64,000 bases of DNA from Zopfochytrium polystomum (Eukaryota > Chytridiomycota > Chytridiomycetes > Chytridiales > Chytridiaceae). Below are positions 20,209 to 30,411 of the stretch, piece after piece; positions within the stretch are counted from its first letter, which is position 1; each line of letters starts with the position of its first letter. The notes under the pieces are model-generated. The model ran no database searches and had not been told where the DNA came from. It worked only from the letters and a program-made list of their open reading frames with translations. Location of the stretch: the NCBI GenBank assembly GCA_025765615.1, contig JAIVFJ010000080.1, positions 62,001 to 126,000 of the forward strand, in the 5' to 3' direction. Both the position numbers and the translations under genes were made by a program.

Positions 20209-20954
20209 ATGCAGGAGCGCTGGTACAGATGAAAGAGCCTCCCATTTTCCTCCCCCATTTTACACCTGCGGAAGCTGCTGAATTGTTCAACTGGTGGTGG
20301 TCAGGTCGAAATCTCGAAACAGACCGTACTACTTCAACCCCGCCACTGGTGATTCCGTGTGGGATCCACCAGCCGGTTTTGCACCGCAGGCCCAAGTCAG
20401 AGCATCGCATCTTCTTGTGAAGCATCGCGCTTCGCGTCGCCCTGCGTCATGGCGCGAGGCAAGATAATGAATTGGATTTCAGCTGCAAATCGCTAACGGC
20501 AGAACAACACCTCCAGGATCCTATAACTCGATCGAAGGAGGAAGCCATGCAGATTCTCATGGGTCAGAACATTTCTGTCTGTTGATCAAAGCCACTTATC
20601 CGCTGCTCGTTTAGGTTACCAGCAGCAGATTTTGAGCGGCCAGAAGAGTCTTGAAGAACTGGCAAGAACCTATAGTGACTGCTCATCAGCGAAAAGTGGA
20701 GGAGACCTCGGCCTCTTCCGTCGTGGAGCAATGCAAAGTACGGGCATCCCCTGAACAACAATCAGCCACTGAAACTCCCTTTTTCAGAGCCTTTCGAGGA
20801 CGCCACGTTAGCAGCCTTCCTTCACACTTGTCCTTTGTTCTTTCTCACTGTTGCCAGAGTTAACCAGCTTATCAGGTTCGCTTTGAAGGTTGGCGAAATG
20901 AGCGGTCCCGTCGAAACCGACAGCGGACTTCATTTGATTCTTCGTACGGCTTGA
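20209..20954 (+). CDS. Pin1/Ess1-type parvulin prolyl isomerase, six exons
   Basis: Exons 20209-20222, 20305-20458, 20517-20562, 20615-20737, 20788-20806 and 20876-20954 give 435 nt, 144 aa with stop. Introns are 50-82 nt; intron 2 has a GC donor (GAG|GCAAGA), the others GT. WW domain about residues 5-29 (W5, SKSRNRPYYFNP, W24DPP), then parvulin domain from about 36 to 144. Phosphate-binding K44, R49 and R50 (KHRASRRP), active-site C94 (YSDCSSAKSGGDLG), H40 and H138 (SGLHLILRT), and GEMSGPV are all present, as in human Pin1 and yeast Ess1. Function: isomerises pSer/pThr-Pro bonds, for example in the RNA polymerase II C-terminal domain; nuclear. The WW domain is a few residues short at its N-terminus compared with Pin1. 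The exon structure restores the family sequence without gaps, so I am confident. Confidence 0.9.
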
Positions 20955-21233
20955 TTTAATTCCGACAATGTTCTTGTCCAGCCAAGCCAAAGTACGCCGT
21001 TTCCTGTTGTATTTGAAGGGTCGCAACAACTGGAGCGAAACTAAAGAAACTCGAGGAAATAAACGAAAATGCAGGAGAAATGCTTTAAATGAGTCGCCCA
21101 AGCTCCTTTGTTCCAGAGTTCCTTGTACCATTTGCAGGGGAACGAAGTCATACTGCAGTCAGGGGCCACGCTCCGGAAGCGAAGGATCGAGCATGCGGGC
21201 CACTCCATGTTCAGTGAGTCATTGTCTCCACCA
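20955..21233. other. intergenic downstream of Pin1
   Basis: Short open frames on both strands, none recognisable. Ends at an LTR fragment. Confidence 0.4.
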
Positions 21234-21400
21234 AAGACAAAAGTAGTAAAAGCTGTCCCAGTAATAAAGGTGGATAGGTTGCAAATACACTTTGATAACA
21301 CTTTCGAAACTAAAGAATGCGGTTTTATGACAGGTACACTTGTTTTGTGAATAAAATCTCTAGACTTATTCACAGAGACCTTGGTTTAGTCTCACATGTC
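21234..21400 (-). repeat. Copia D-type LTR fragment
   Basis: Diverged copy of the arm at 23870-24060 (gttttatgacaggtac, aataaaatctctagac, gtctcacatgt), including an AATAAA polyadenylation-like signal. Orientation opposite to 23852. Confidence 0.65.
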
Positions 21401-21899
21401 CTGGACAAACCACCCATATATCCTGTATTTAATAAAGTGACAGCTCTGTATTGGGATAATGAACAATCGCAGCGTGGAGATCTAAGATTGCTGAGTGGTT
21501 GGATACTAGATTAAGGTATCGCTCGGCGCCGAAAATCTCCTAATTAAAAAGTGTATTGTATCGAGTTTGCCTCTCTTCCGCTACGATTCGCCTTTCCCTG
21601 TGGGGTTGCTCAGCTCCAGATTCTTTTCCCCACTTTTGCTCAGATCCAGATAAAAAGGAGAAAAATTGGAAAAAGTGCTCGGCGCCTGATACTGTTGAAA
21701 TTCGGCCTCAGGCAAGTGTAATTGTGGGATTGCGAGGGAGATGTGATTGTGGGAGCGTGAGCAGGACGAAGGAAGGGGCAAGACAACCCAAACCAATTGA
21801 CCAATCTGGGAAAAGCGTAGCAAGATAAGGAAAGGAAGCGAATCAGGGAGGCACTGCTGAGGAGAGTGCAAAAGGGTAGGGAAACAAATGGTGCCCAAA
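21401..21899. other. repeat debris, no gene
   Basis: Non-coding; probably an old LTR body. Two short motifs with gctcggcgcc recur (about 21523 and 21680). Confidence 0.35.
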
Positions 21900-22005
21900 A
21901 CAGCGAAATGAAACAATTCCAGAAAGGACAATTACTGGTGATACCCATGATACCAACAAGACAAGTCAGAAAGGCAAAGAAAGTTCCAGAGGGTGATTCA
22001 TAACA
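21900..22005 (-). repeat. chromovirus-type LTR start
   Basis: On the minus strand it begins TGTTATGAATCACCCTCTGG at 22005, as does the LTR at 39949, and diverges below about 21900. It interrupts the Copia RNase H reading frame immediately upstream. Confidence 0.6.
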
Positions 22006-23851
22006 GAAGTTGAATGTGCTTGGAGAGGTCTGTATGAAGATCATTCACCATCATGTGGATTGTCAGTGTGTTGTCCTCATTAGCAGTCAGTGGTAGCTTG
22101 AGGGGCATCTGGATTAACAGGCGAAGGTTGTTGATAGCCTCAAGCTCCCAACCAAGTTCACTGAGGGCAATATATTCTGCTGCTGTTGATGATGTTGGGA
22201 CCGTTGACAAACACATCAACTTCCAGCTGATTGCTCCCCTGCCAGCAGCAGGAGGAATGCCATCTGTGAGCGAGAGTCATGATAGGAGTTGAACGATGTG
22301 TTCACGTATCCAACAGGTTGAGGGTTGCTGTCTGCACTGTTGCAGTGGCGTTGACACACTCAACAACGTCCAAGAGCTCACACCAATGCCATCTGCATGG
22401 ATCCTGGGCAAAAGAGCCAAGTAGACTGACACTGGGTGCAAAGTCTGGTCTGGTTGATGTCACTGCATAGTTGAGGCTGCCATTTGCCCTGACATATTCA
22501 GTGCTGTCTACACTCTCCTCATCATGGTCGATGGAGTCCGACACTCAAGGGGTGCTTGGAGGTGGTCTTGAGAGCAAAGTCCATGCTGGTTCGGCTGCTG
22601 GAACAAGCATGGTCTGACTTTGCGGGAATCCCTTTGACTGCAGGTGTGCTGCACACGCAGGTACCAAGTCCAACCTGATTGCTTTAGCCTGTGCAATCCC
22701 TTCTGGAGTAACCAAACCATTCCAGAGGGGATTGGTACACCAGCTGGCAGTGCCATGAAGAAAGCGACATTGAGGATTCCGTACAGGTAGGCTGAGGAGC
22801 TGTTGATCATCTCCATGTCACAGCCATACAGGGTGCTGAGAGCAATCATCCATCAGAGTGTTGCCTCAAATTACCAGTGAGTATGTCAGAATGAAGTCAA
22901 TCCAGACTCCTGTGTGAAACCACAAGCAACAAGTCTTGCGCAAATTTGTTTGATGGCGCTGTAGGTTTTGAACTTCAGCTTGTATACCCACTTACAACTC
23001 ACAATGTTTGTGTTGGGTGGAGCTGTGGCTTCCATGAACAACCCCATACTGCAGAGCATGCTCAGTTTGTACTCTTCAGCCTCTCTGCACTCTTTTGGCA
23101 AAGGGTGAAACCATGGCCTCCTCGTGGGTCAGTGGGTCCTTGTACATGTCAGGCGACACAAACTGTGTTGGAGTTGACATTGAAAGCAAAGGGTGGTCTG
23201 TCTTTGTTGTCTGAGTCTGACACGTAGACAGATTGGACGTCATCATTGGCAGAGTCTTCATATGGTCTACACACTAATAATGCATCTGGCATGTCAGGAG
23301 TACTCTCAGCAGCAGATGGGTCACTTGGCATGGCTGGTTCCGCTGCATCACTGGGCCTTCCACAGTCCCAGGCTTGCACAGAAGCAGAGCCCACCACACA
23401 GGGATCTCACCATCTGCGGCCACCAGGACCTCTGCACTGGACTGAGATGCCATGTCTACAAAGCCACTGGCCCACCACCCCTAGCACTGCTGGAAGGACA
23501 GTCCTCAACCACGCCAGTGGTGCCCTGTGCTGCAGATCCCTGTGTGTATGATGGTTTTGGTGGGATGAGGTTGTGTTAATAGTTTTTGATATGCTTTAAC
23601 GAGGTGAAGTATATTGAGAATTGTTTTTTAGTATGGTGAATCCCAGACTTACACACCAGTTGGTTGTTGGTTGGGTTCTTTCTCAGTTGTCGACGTTTCT
23701 TCTTTGGCAGTTGTAGGTCAGGATCAATGCTGGGGGCCACTGCTGTTTCTGGTGCTGCAGTATGTGGCGGTGGCTCTGCAGGTGGTGGTTGCTGCATGCA
23801 AAGCTAATGACAGCTTAGGTGGTCACCCCTGCTTCTTTGATGTTGGCACTG
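22006..23851 (-). pseudogene. Copia pol remnant (RT and RNase H)
   Basis: Decayed Ty1/Copia polyprotein on the minus strand with many stops and frameshifts. From 5' (high coordinates): Pro-rich linker with KKKRRQLRK (about 23590-23797), an IN-RT linker with SVYVSDSDN (about 23230), RT start NTNIVSCKWVYKLKFK (about 22990), ARLVACGFTQE, YLYGILNVAFFMALPAG (about 22770), RNase H part AAEYIALSELGWELEAI (about 22140-22180) and NDLHTDLSKHI just before the LTR at 22005. No complete catalytic YVDD survives that I can read. Its 5' side is cut by a D-type LTR at 23852. Confidence 0.7.
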
Positions 23852-23869
23852 TGTTGAGATTCGACCCAT

Positions 23870-24235
23870 GTGAGACTACGCCAAGGTCTCAGTGATAAAG
23901 TCCAGGGATTTTATTCGCAAAAACAAGCGTACCTGTCATAAAACCGCAAGGATCGGGACCCCTATTATTATTCCTGGTTCTTAGTTTCCAAGGCGTTATC
24001 AAAGTGTATTTGCAGCTAACCTGTCTTTATTATTGGGCCTGCTTTTACTACTTTTGTCTTAACAGTTTCCATTGCGCCAGGGTTTTCTCAACATATTTTC
24101 TTTTTCAGTGACTAACGGAGACTGCCTGACTGCCTCAGGATGGGGTGCGACAGGCTGTACCCCAAGCCCACCTAATTTATTATTTTTGGCACTTGTACAT
24201 ACACACATAAGGTTGGGGGGACTTAGAGCATTTGT
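23870..24235 (+). repeat. inverted repeat, left arm
   Basis: 366 bp matching the reverse complement of 25780-26149, with only scattered differences. Confidence 0.8.
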
Positions 24236-24336
24236 CAGGAAAAAAAGCAGCTTGTTTCTCAACCAAGCATCCTGATTTGGAAACAACAAAACCAATTTAC
24301 AAGGAACTGTTTCTCAAACAAGCTGTAAATTGGTTC

Positions 24337-24495
24337 TTGGTGGTACTCAGCCCAGACAAAGTACTCAGCCCAAACTGGTACTCAGCCAGTGGGTACTCAG
24401 CTCAAGGTGGTACTCAGCCCTGGCTGGTACTCAGCACTGGGTGATGCCCAGCCCAGGGTGGTTCTCAGCCCTGAGTGGGTACTTAGCCCAGGCTG
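24337..24495 (+). repeat. tandem (ggtactcagccc...) array in LTR
   Basis: About nine degenerate units of 16-19 bp with core gtactcagccc, just upstream of the LTR TATA box. A longer array of the same unit is at 61936-62150. Confidence 0.85.
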
Positions 24496-24660
24496 GGGAT
24501 TGGTGCTCAGCCTGTTTTACCTCATTTCTGTGGCTTGCTCTGTGCAGCCTACTGCTCCCTCTGTTTTCTGATGGCTCCAACCTGCAGGAGTATAAAAGCA
24601 GCAACTTCTCACAGAGACCAAATAAGGAATCCAACCCCTTCTGGTACTTGACAGTTGCTT

Positions 24661-25779
24661 TGACAGGCACAATTGGGCATTAGCTTGCTCAGTAGCATTT
24701 GGCACATAGAGGTAGTTTGGTGAATGTGTTTTGCTGACCTTTGCCTCTGGTGTGAGACATATACTCACTCCTTTGACCCTGGGATCTGGGCCCTAGAGTG
24801 AGGCAAAGCAAATAATAGGCTAAACTAACTTTATTGGGCTGTTGTCTAGGGGGTGTTCCAACCCTACTACTTGCCTAGTCCACAAAGTATCCCTACTGAT
24901 CTGTCTAACAGGGGTCTCAAACACAAAGAATGAACATTCAGAGGGACAATCCTCTGAGGGATTGGTCATGGAGCACTGATTACTCGCGTGGCTGTGTGCT
25001 GATGCGAAGGGAAACAGAAGGGCACTCCCAAGGGTGCAACACAACCGAAGAATAAAGAGAGAGATGAGGGAAACGGGGGTTTTTATCTCAGGAACCTAAT
25101 CTCAAATACAACAGGAGCAGTTAATAGCGACAGGACAGACAGGGTGTGACCTAGCACCCCTTGTTGCAGACGGTGCTGTGGGAGCCCTTGTCATCGCCAG
25201 CGACAGGGGGAGGAAAGAGAAAGGAGTTGACTATGTAGGGGTCGGAAGGTCTCCAGCAGGGAACTTGCACGTGGAAACACCTGCAATCGTACACACACCC
25301 CACCAGGCTGCGTCAGCACAATCACTTGACCAACAGGCTTTATGGCATCGCACTTGTACTCACACATCTCACTCTCACAGCAATAGGACGGAGGCAGGCA
25401 CTTGTAGATTGAACTCTCAGGTGTCAGGGACTGCGCAGGGCGCAGCCACCAACACCCTCGGGGGTCGATGACGCCACCACTGTCGCCTCTGCAGCAGGCA
25501 AGCACCTGTGATCCTCACTCCAACACAGAACCAGCAGTGTCACACAGTTGGTCGGGGGGCCAGCTGCATTCCCCACCTGCGGCCCCTGAAGGGACCATGT
25601 ACTCACCTGGGTGTACCACCTCTCACTACCCTCACCTTTGTGAGCCAGATGAATTTGAAGGGACTCTGTATTGGTGCCAAAGTACAGAAATCAGATTAAA
25701 GAAAAGGAAAAAGAGAAATGGCCCAAAAACAGAGAGAGAGAAAAATGACAAGTCACCCCCCTGACTTGGAGCATCCACC
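24661..25779. other. non-coding repeat interior
   Basis: Between the inverted arms after the LTR promoter. No ORF with recognisable similarity on either strand. Confidence 0.4.
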
Positions 25780-26149
25780 ACAAATACTCTAAGTCCCCCC
25801 AACCTTATGTGTGTATGTACAAGTGCCAAAAAGAAATAATAAATTAGGTGGGCTTGGGGTACAGCCTGTTGCACCCCATCCCGAGGCAGTCAGGCAGTCT
25901 CTGTTAGTCACCGAAAAAGAAAATATGTTGAGAAAACCCTGGCCCAATGGAAACTGTTAAGACGAAAGTAGTAAAAGCAGGCCCAATAATAAAGACAGGT
26001 TAGCCGCAAATACACTTTGATAACGCCTTGGAAACTAAGAACCAGGAATAATAATAGGGGTCCTGATCCTTGCAGTTTTATGACAGGTATGCTTGTTTTT
26101 GCGAATAAAATCCCTGGACTTTATCACTGAGACCTTGGCGTAGTCTCAC
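25780..26149 (-). repeat. inverted repeat, right arm
   Basis: Reverse-complement partner of 23870-24235. The TGTTGAGATTCG end of the LTR is absent on this side. Confidence 0.8.
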
Positions 26150-26285
26150 ACTGGTGTGCTGTTCCCACCATTTTTTAGCAGTGTAGCCAGAAAGGCGATC
26201 TGTCCCACTGATCCTTGGGTAGATGCGTGACGCACGTATGGCAGGCCTCCTTGTTGCAGAAAGGCCTCTTGAGAGGGAACAAGTC

Positions 26286-26686
26286 TGTCCGGAACTGACT
26301 GGTTAGCAGCAAGAGGCACAAGACAGACCCAAACCTATTGTGACTGTCAGTTATCGTTCTCATGATGCCCATGGGAGAGCAAGCCACCGCCAATGCAGAC
26401 CTGGGTGCTGGCTTGCGCTGATGACAAATACTCTGAGTATTAAGTGGAACGGAGACCTGGTGTCAACAGTTTTCCTCCTCTTCTGCTCAAGCACAGATAA
26501 TATAGGAGAGGTTTTTACCCTGTGCCAGTCACGCTTGCCTAGCAACTATTATAGTGTGTATATCATCATCATGTATCAATAATTCATAACAGAGTCTTTT
26601 TTCTCTTTCTCTCCAAGTTGGGGACAAACACACATCTCCACTTCATTCACTCCTTCCACTCACTCGCTCAGAGTAGGCTGTTTACA
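26286..26686 (+). repeat. Copia B LTR, solo
   Basis: 401 bp, TGTCCGGAACTGAC ... CTGTTTACA, matching the LTRs of the element at 33063-35885. No RT or gag on either side and no obvious 5-bp target duplication. Confidence 0.75.
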
Positions 26687-27775
26687 GCTATGCGACATCA
26701 GCGTTCTTGCCTCTGTCGATGACGGAGTTCTATCTACATCTGTCCTTGCTAGGCGACGTCGGCGTTCTTAGTCACACGCATTGTGTGGACGAGCAGAGGT
26801 TCTCAACTAACCCTGCTCACAGCAAGTGTAGTTGTGTGAATACCTATCAAGCCTGCGACAGCTGGTTGGAGAGGCCCACGCAGGCTTCCTTTAAACAGAG
26901 GGAAAGAATGGGTTCAGTGTTGTAGCACTGTCGGAGTAGTACAAATCTAATTCTTTAGAAATGACATTTATTGGTAGGGTTGGTTGTGTGAGATTGAGAT
27001 TAATGAGGCTGCTTCTCCAAGCGCAGCTATTTATATGGAGAGTGGCATTAGGAGATTAAGAAAAAGAAAGAAGGAAGAAAGGAAGAAAAATGTTTGAAGA
27101 AATTGAAAGGAAGGAAGAATGAAAATTAATGACAAGGCAACTCTGAGAGGGGGAAAAGATAAGAGATAAGAAGCACTTACAAGATTATGTAAATATATAC
27201 ACAAGGGGGCTCTCAAGCTACTCAAACCCTAGTTGTTATTCAAGAGCCAAAGAGAGCTCTTCCTCACTATGTGAAATACAGGGCAATTACAGCAGAGAAC
27301 TTCACGTTAGTCCGAATAATTAGTTTACATAGAAGAAAAATTTAGAAAAATTATGGGAACAACTGAGATTGATCCCTCTTTCAGATAGGGTCACATGTTA
27401 TAATAAATGTATGATATGTTTTGTGTTGCATTGTAAAGTAAGAGTTCCTTGAGAACCTAAACTATGGCCAACACTTTATGTGAGATACTTGAGAATCCCA
27501 TAAAACGCCTTGTCTGAATAATCAGCTATATCCACATCAAGGAAAAAAATAAAGATCATGCTCCTGCCATTGAGATGCACATAGAAAAAAAAAACCTTTC
27601 TCATTCATTTTTCCATGTTTGTATCAGGAGGGACTGGACATGGTAATCAAGTGCAGCCGCTCACCATGAGGTCGATTCACAATAAACTCCCTCCCACAGG
27701 AAAGGGAAGAACAAAAAGAAATTAGCCAGCATGTTGTCATCTTTCCACTGTCAAAGCAAATCTTCTGGTTTGGGG
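26687..27775. other. non-coding, AT-richer
   Basis: No gene supported. A purine-rich stretch lies at 27058-27130. Confidence 0.4.
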
Positions 27776-28135
27776 TCAGTAAAATGCTGTCCAAATCAAT
27801 TTGGACGATTTGCAAAAACTCTCTAAATGCTCATTTTTCCCTCCTCTGTGACTGAACTGTGACCCAGACCGCCAAGGAAGTATTGTCGAAGTCAAAATAG
27901 ACATACAAGGTTTTGAACCATCCGTTGTGCTGTGGAGACGGTGGCGTCTTTCCTTCCCCCTCGGCTTCTGTGGACCCTCCCAGCATTGGTTCAGGGAAAG
28001 GCCCTTGGAGTCACTGCACGTGACGGCCAGAACGCCCTTCATTGACAGGTCATAATCGGCAAACGGCCGAACCAATTGCACGGCAGGACGATCCGAATCA
28101 ACCAATCGCAAAGCGCTGTCCAAAAGGGAGAACAT
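27776..28135 (-). CDS. weak small gene; possible LAMTOR5-like start
   Basis: The ORF begins MFSLLDSALRLVDSD and contains MKGVLAVTCSDSKGLSLN. This loosely resembles the strand-turn of Roadblock-fold LAMTOR5/HBXIP proteins (GVLCTDSQGLNLG). Downstream, in another frame, TLYVYFDFDNTSLAVWV looks like beta strands and would require an intron or frameshift. GC content is intermediate. If real it would be a small Ragulator-type scaffold protein at the lysosome/vacuole. The match is short and could be chance. Confidence 0.22.
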   Translation of the reverse strand: MFSLLDSALRLVDSDRPAVQLVRPFADYDLSMKGVLAVTCSDSKGLSLNQCWEGPQKPRGKERRHRLHSTTDGSKPCMSILTSTILPWRSGSQFSHRGGKNEHLESFCKSSKLIWTAFY

Positions 28136-28715
28136 CCGGGCCGAAGCTTAAATTTGCAAGGAAGACACACAGTCGATCGCTCACCACCTGACCACTCGCG
28201 GGACGGAAACGATTGGAGCTAGGCTCTTGCTCTTTTTCTCTCTCTGCTGCGCTCTGGCTGTTTTCTTCCATGATGCAATGTGCCTTTCACAAAGAGGGCA
28301 AAAAACCTCACATGGTCGGGAAAGTGGAAGACAAACGGACTCTTCATTGGCAGCGAGAGGGAGGAGACAGAGAGAGCGAAATAGGGAGGGAGGGAGAGAG
28401 AGAGAGAGAGGGAGAGAGCCAGACAGATAGAAAGGGAGAGAGAGAGCAGGGACCACCTTTGCAGCAGCGCCACCACCACCACACCCCCCGCGGCCCCTTT
28501 AAAAGTCGCAGTCCAATTCGCCTCCTCCCACAAAAGAAATTCCCCTCTCGCTGTTTGCTGTTTGTTGGTTGTTGGCTGTTATAGCGGTACGATACGGTGT
28601 CGAAGGAGCGACGCTCGTCTCTCTCTCTCTGTCACTCTCTGTCTCAATATCTCTCTGGCCTTGCTGCGCTGACGATCTGTCACGAAGCCCCAAAATCCCT
28701 AAAAAAGACAGAAGG

Positions 28716-28756
<41 letters not shown>

Positions 28757-28924
28757 CAAAACAAAGACTGCTTTTCAATTTCGATCCGAAAAAAAAAAGA
28801 AACGTTATCCCTCCCTGCTGATCGCTCGCTCACTTGCTCACTCACCGCTTCCTAACTCGCTCGCTCGCTCGCTCAACTCGCTACGCAGACCACTCCTCCT
28901 CGTCCTTCTTCTTCAATAAACACA
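28136..28924. other. promoter region of LEA-like gene, microsatellites
   Basis: Contains GA-rich (28385-28446), GACA (28716-28757) and GCTC (28856-28874) repeats and a pyrimidine-rich leader (CTCCTCCTCGTCC...) up to the ATG at 28925. No ORF supported. Confidence 0.5.
28716..28757. repeat. (GACA)n microsatellite
   Basis: About ten units in the 5' region of the LEA-like gene. Confidence 0.95.
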
Positions 28925-30411
28925 ATGTCGTCCACCGCCGTCATCGCCAGCGTTGACGCCGCCTTCACCACGAAGGAGGAGGGGTCAGACCTCGCCCTCA
29001 TCAAGGACGCTGCCGACCTTGCTGCCGCCATCGATGGCCTCGCCCTTCAGCAGCAGCTGGCCGATCCGGTCGACGAGCTGCTTGCGAAGCTGGACGCCGC
29101 CCTCGCCGCCAATCCTGACGCAACATTTGAAACTCTCAACCCCGAGCTCCACGCCCTACTGCCTTGTGAGTAGTGTCAGCGACTGAGTGAATACACATCC
29201 TCTTCCTCCAGGTTACCCCTTCGCCTGTCCTCTGCCCTCTGCCCTGCTCTTCCTCATGATCCACTGGCGCCAGCGTGACGCGCCTCCGTATACCCTGCAT
29301 CGTTTGACTAACGCACACTTGCCTCACGTCGACTGTGCTACTTTTACGACGGATCCAGCGCTCCTGTCCGTTGGATCAACGCACATGCCGTCGATCGTGT
29401 CGTCAGACAAAACGACGGGCATCACGCTCTCGCTGCCAATTGCGTTCACCGCGTTGACGCCACGCTCCCTGCGCTTCAACCCCTCCGTACCGTCGGTATT
29501 CGCCGTGGAGTACGATGGCCTCGAGGTCGGTACCGTCTCGCTGAAGTTTCCATCCGTCCTCGCGGGCGGCGAATCGGCAAAGCCCGTCGCGGCGGTGGCA
29601 GAGGCAATCCTTACCCCTCCCGAAAAAGGCTCGGCGACGGACACGGCGACGCGTCGACTGATCTCGCGTTTCACGAACGGGAGTGGGTCTGTTCTTCGTA
29701 TCGGCGCCTTACGGTCTGGCGGTCTGAAGGGGCTTCTCAACTCCGCCATCGGCAGCGCCGCCGGTCTATCGTTCGAGCTGCCTGGCAACGAGTTTAAGCT
29801 CCTGAAAAAGACCGTCTCGTCGTTCCCAGTATCAGCTGGCCTGTCCGGCATTACCACAAAGGCCAAAATCACAATCGTCAACCCATTCTCCGTCGGTATC
29901 GCCGTGTCGTTTGTCCGCGCCCGTATTACGTACGACGGCATCTATCTTGGAACTACGGAGAACGAGATTGACTTCCGCCTGCCTGCAGGCACGGCGTCGC
30001 CGGTTCCCGCCGAGGAAGATGCAGAACTCGCGGCCGCTGGTGCCCTCCGCACCGTCCCGTCCGAGGAATACCTGTCGCCAAAGCTGGTTCTGAACCTGAG
30101 CATCACGTGGGCTATTGCGCAAGCCATCTTGCGCAAGTACCGCGGCACACTGCTTGTCGATGTTGAGTGCGAGGTTGACGTCGAGATTGGTTCATATGCC
30201 ACGCGCGTGGAGTTTGTAAGTCTACGAGTTCCACTTTTTCGTTTACTCCCTTTCTTGACATGTGCACGCGTGATTGCACCATGCACGATGCTCGGCGTTT
30301 CTGTGCAGCCGTGAACACTTGCATCCACTCTCTCATTTATATTCCTCCCTCCACCCGCCCTCTCAGAACCAGGACGACGTGCCGGTTTCGCTTGTCTGGA
30401 ACTTGTGGTGA
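28925..30411 (+). CDS. LEA2/WHy-like (DUF3712-type) protein, three exons
   Basis: Exons 28925-29165, 29212-30215 and 30367-30411 total 1290 nt, 429 aa. Introns: 46 nt (GTGAGT...CCAG, phase 1) and 151 nt (GTAAGT...TCAG, phase 0); the last exon encodes NQDDVPVSLVWNLW. The N-terminal 80 residues are acidic/alanine-rich helices. The rest is beta-rich, with AVEYDGLEVGTVSLKFP (about 205-222) and a LEA14-like strand pattern AKITIVNPFSVGIAVSF followed by ITYDGIYLGT (about 310-345). The NP(F/N) turn and G-x-YLG are typical of WHy/LEA2 domains; fungal DUF3712 proteins share this fold. Function unknown; possibly binding of lipid or protection from desiccation. No signal peptide or clear transmembrane helix, unlike many DUF3712 members. 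Confidence 0.6.

Larger units (their letters stand above)
23852..24660 (+). repeat. Copia D2-type LTR (3' end not defined)
   Basis: Starts TGTTGAGATTCGACCCA exactly as the LTRs of the complete Copia at 54688, then differs for about 450 bp. It rejoins that family at the gtactcagccc array (24337-24495) and the promoter with tataaaagcagcaac near 24590. Confidence 0.65.

Noticed and set aside
21096..21223. Small plus-strand ORF after Pin1 (MSRPSSFVPEFLV...)
   Set aside because: No recognisable family, no splice or composition support; overlapping frames on both strands are equally open.
21476..21540. tRNA-like sequence (gctgagtggttgg A-box-like, short closing stem)
   Set aside because: No T-arm with GTTCGANNC and no consistent cloverleaf; only a 6-bp closing stem over 64 nt.
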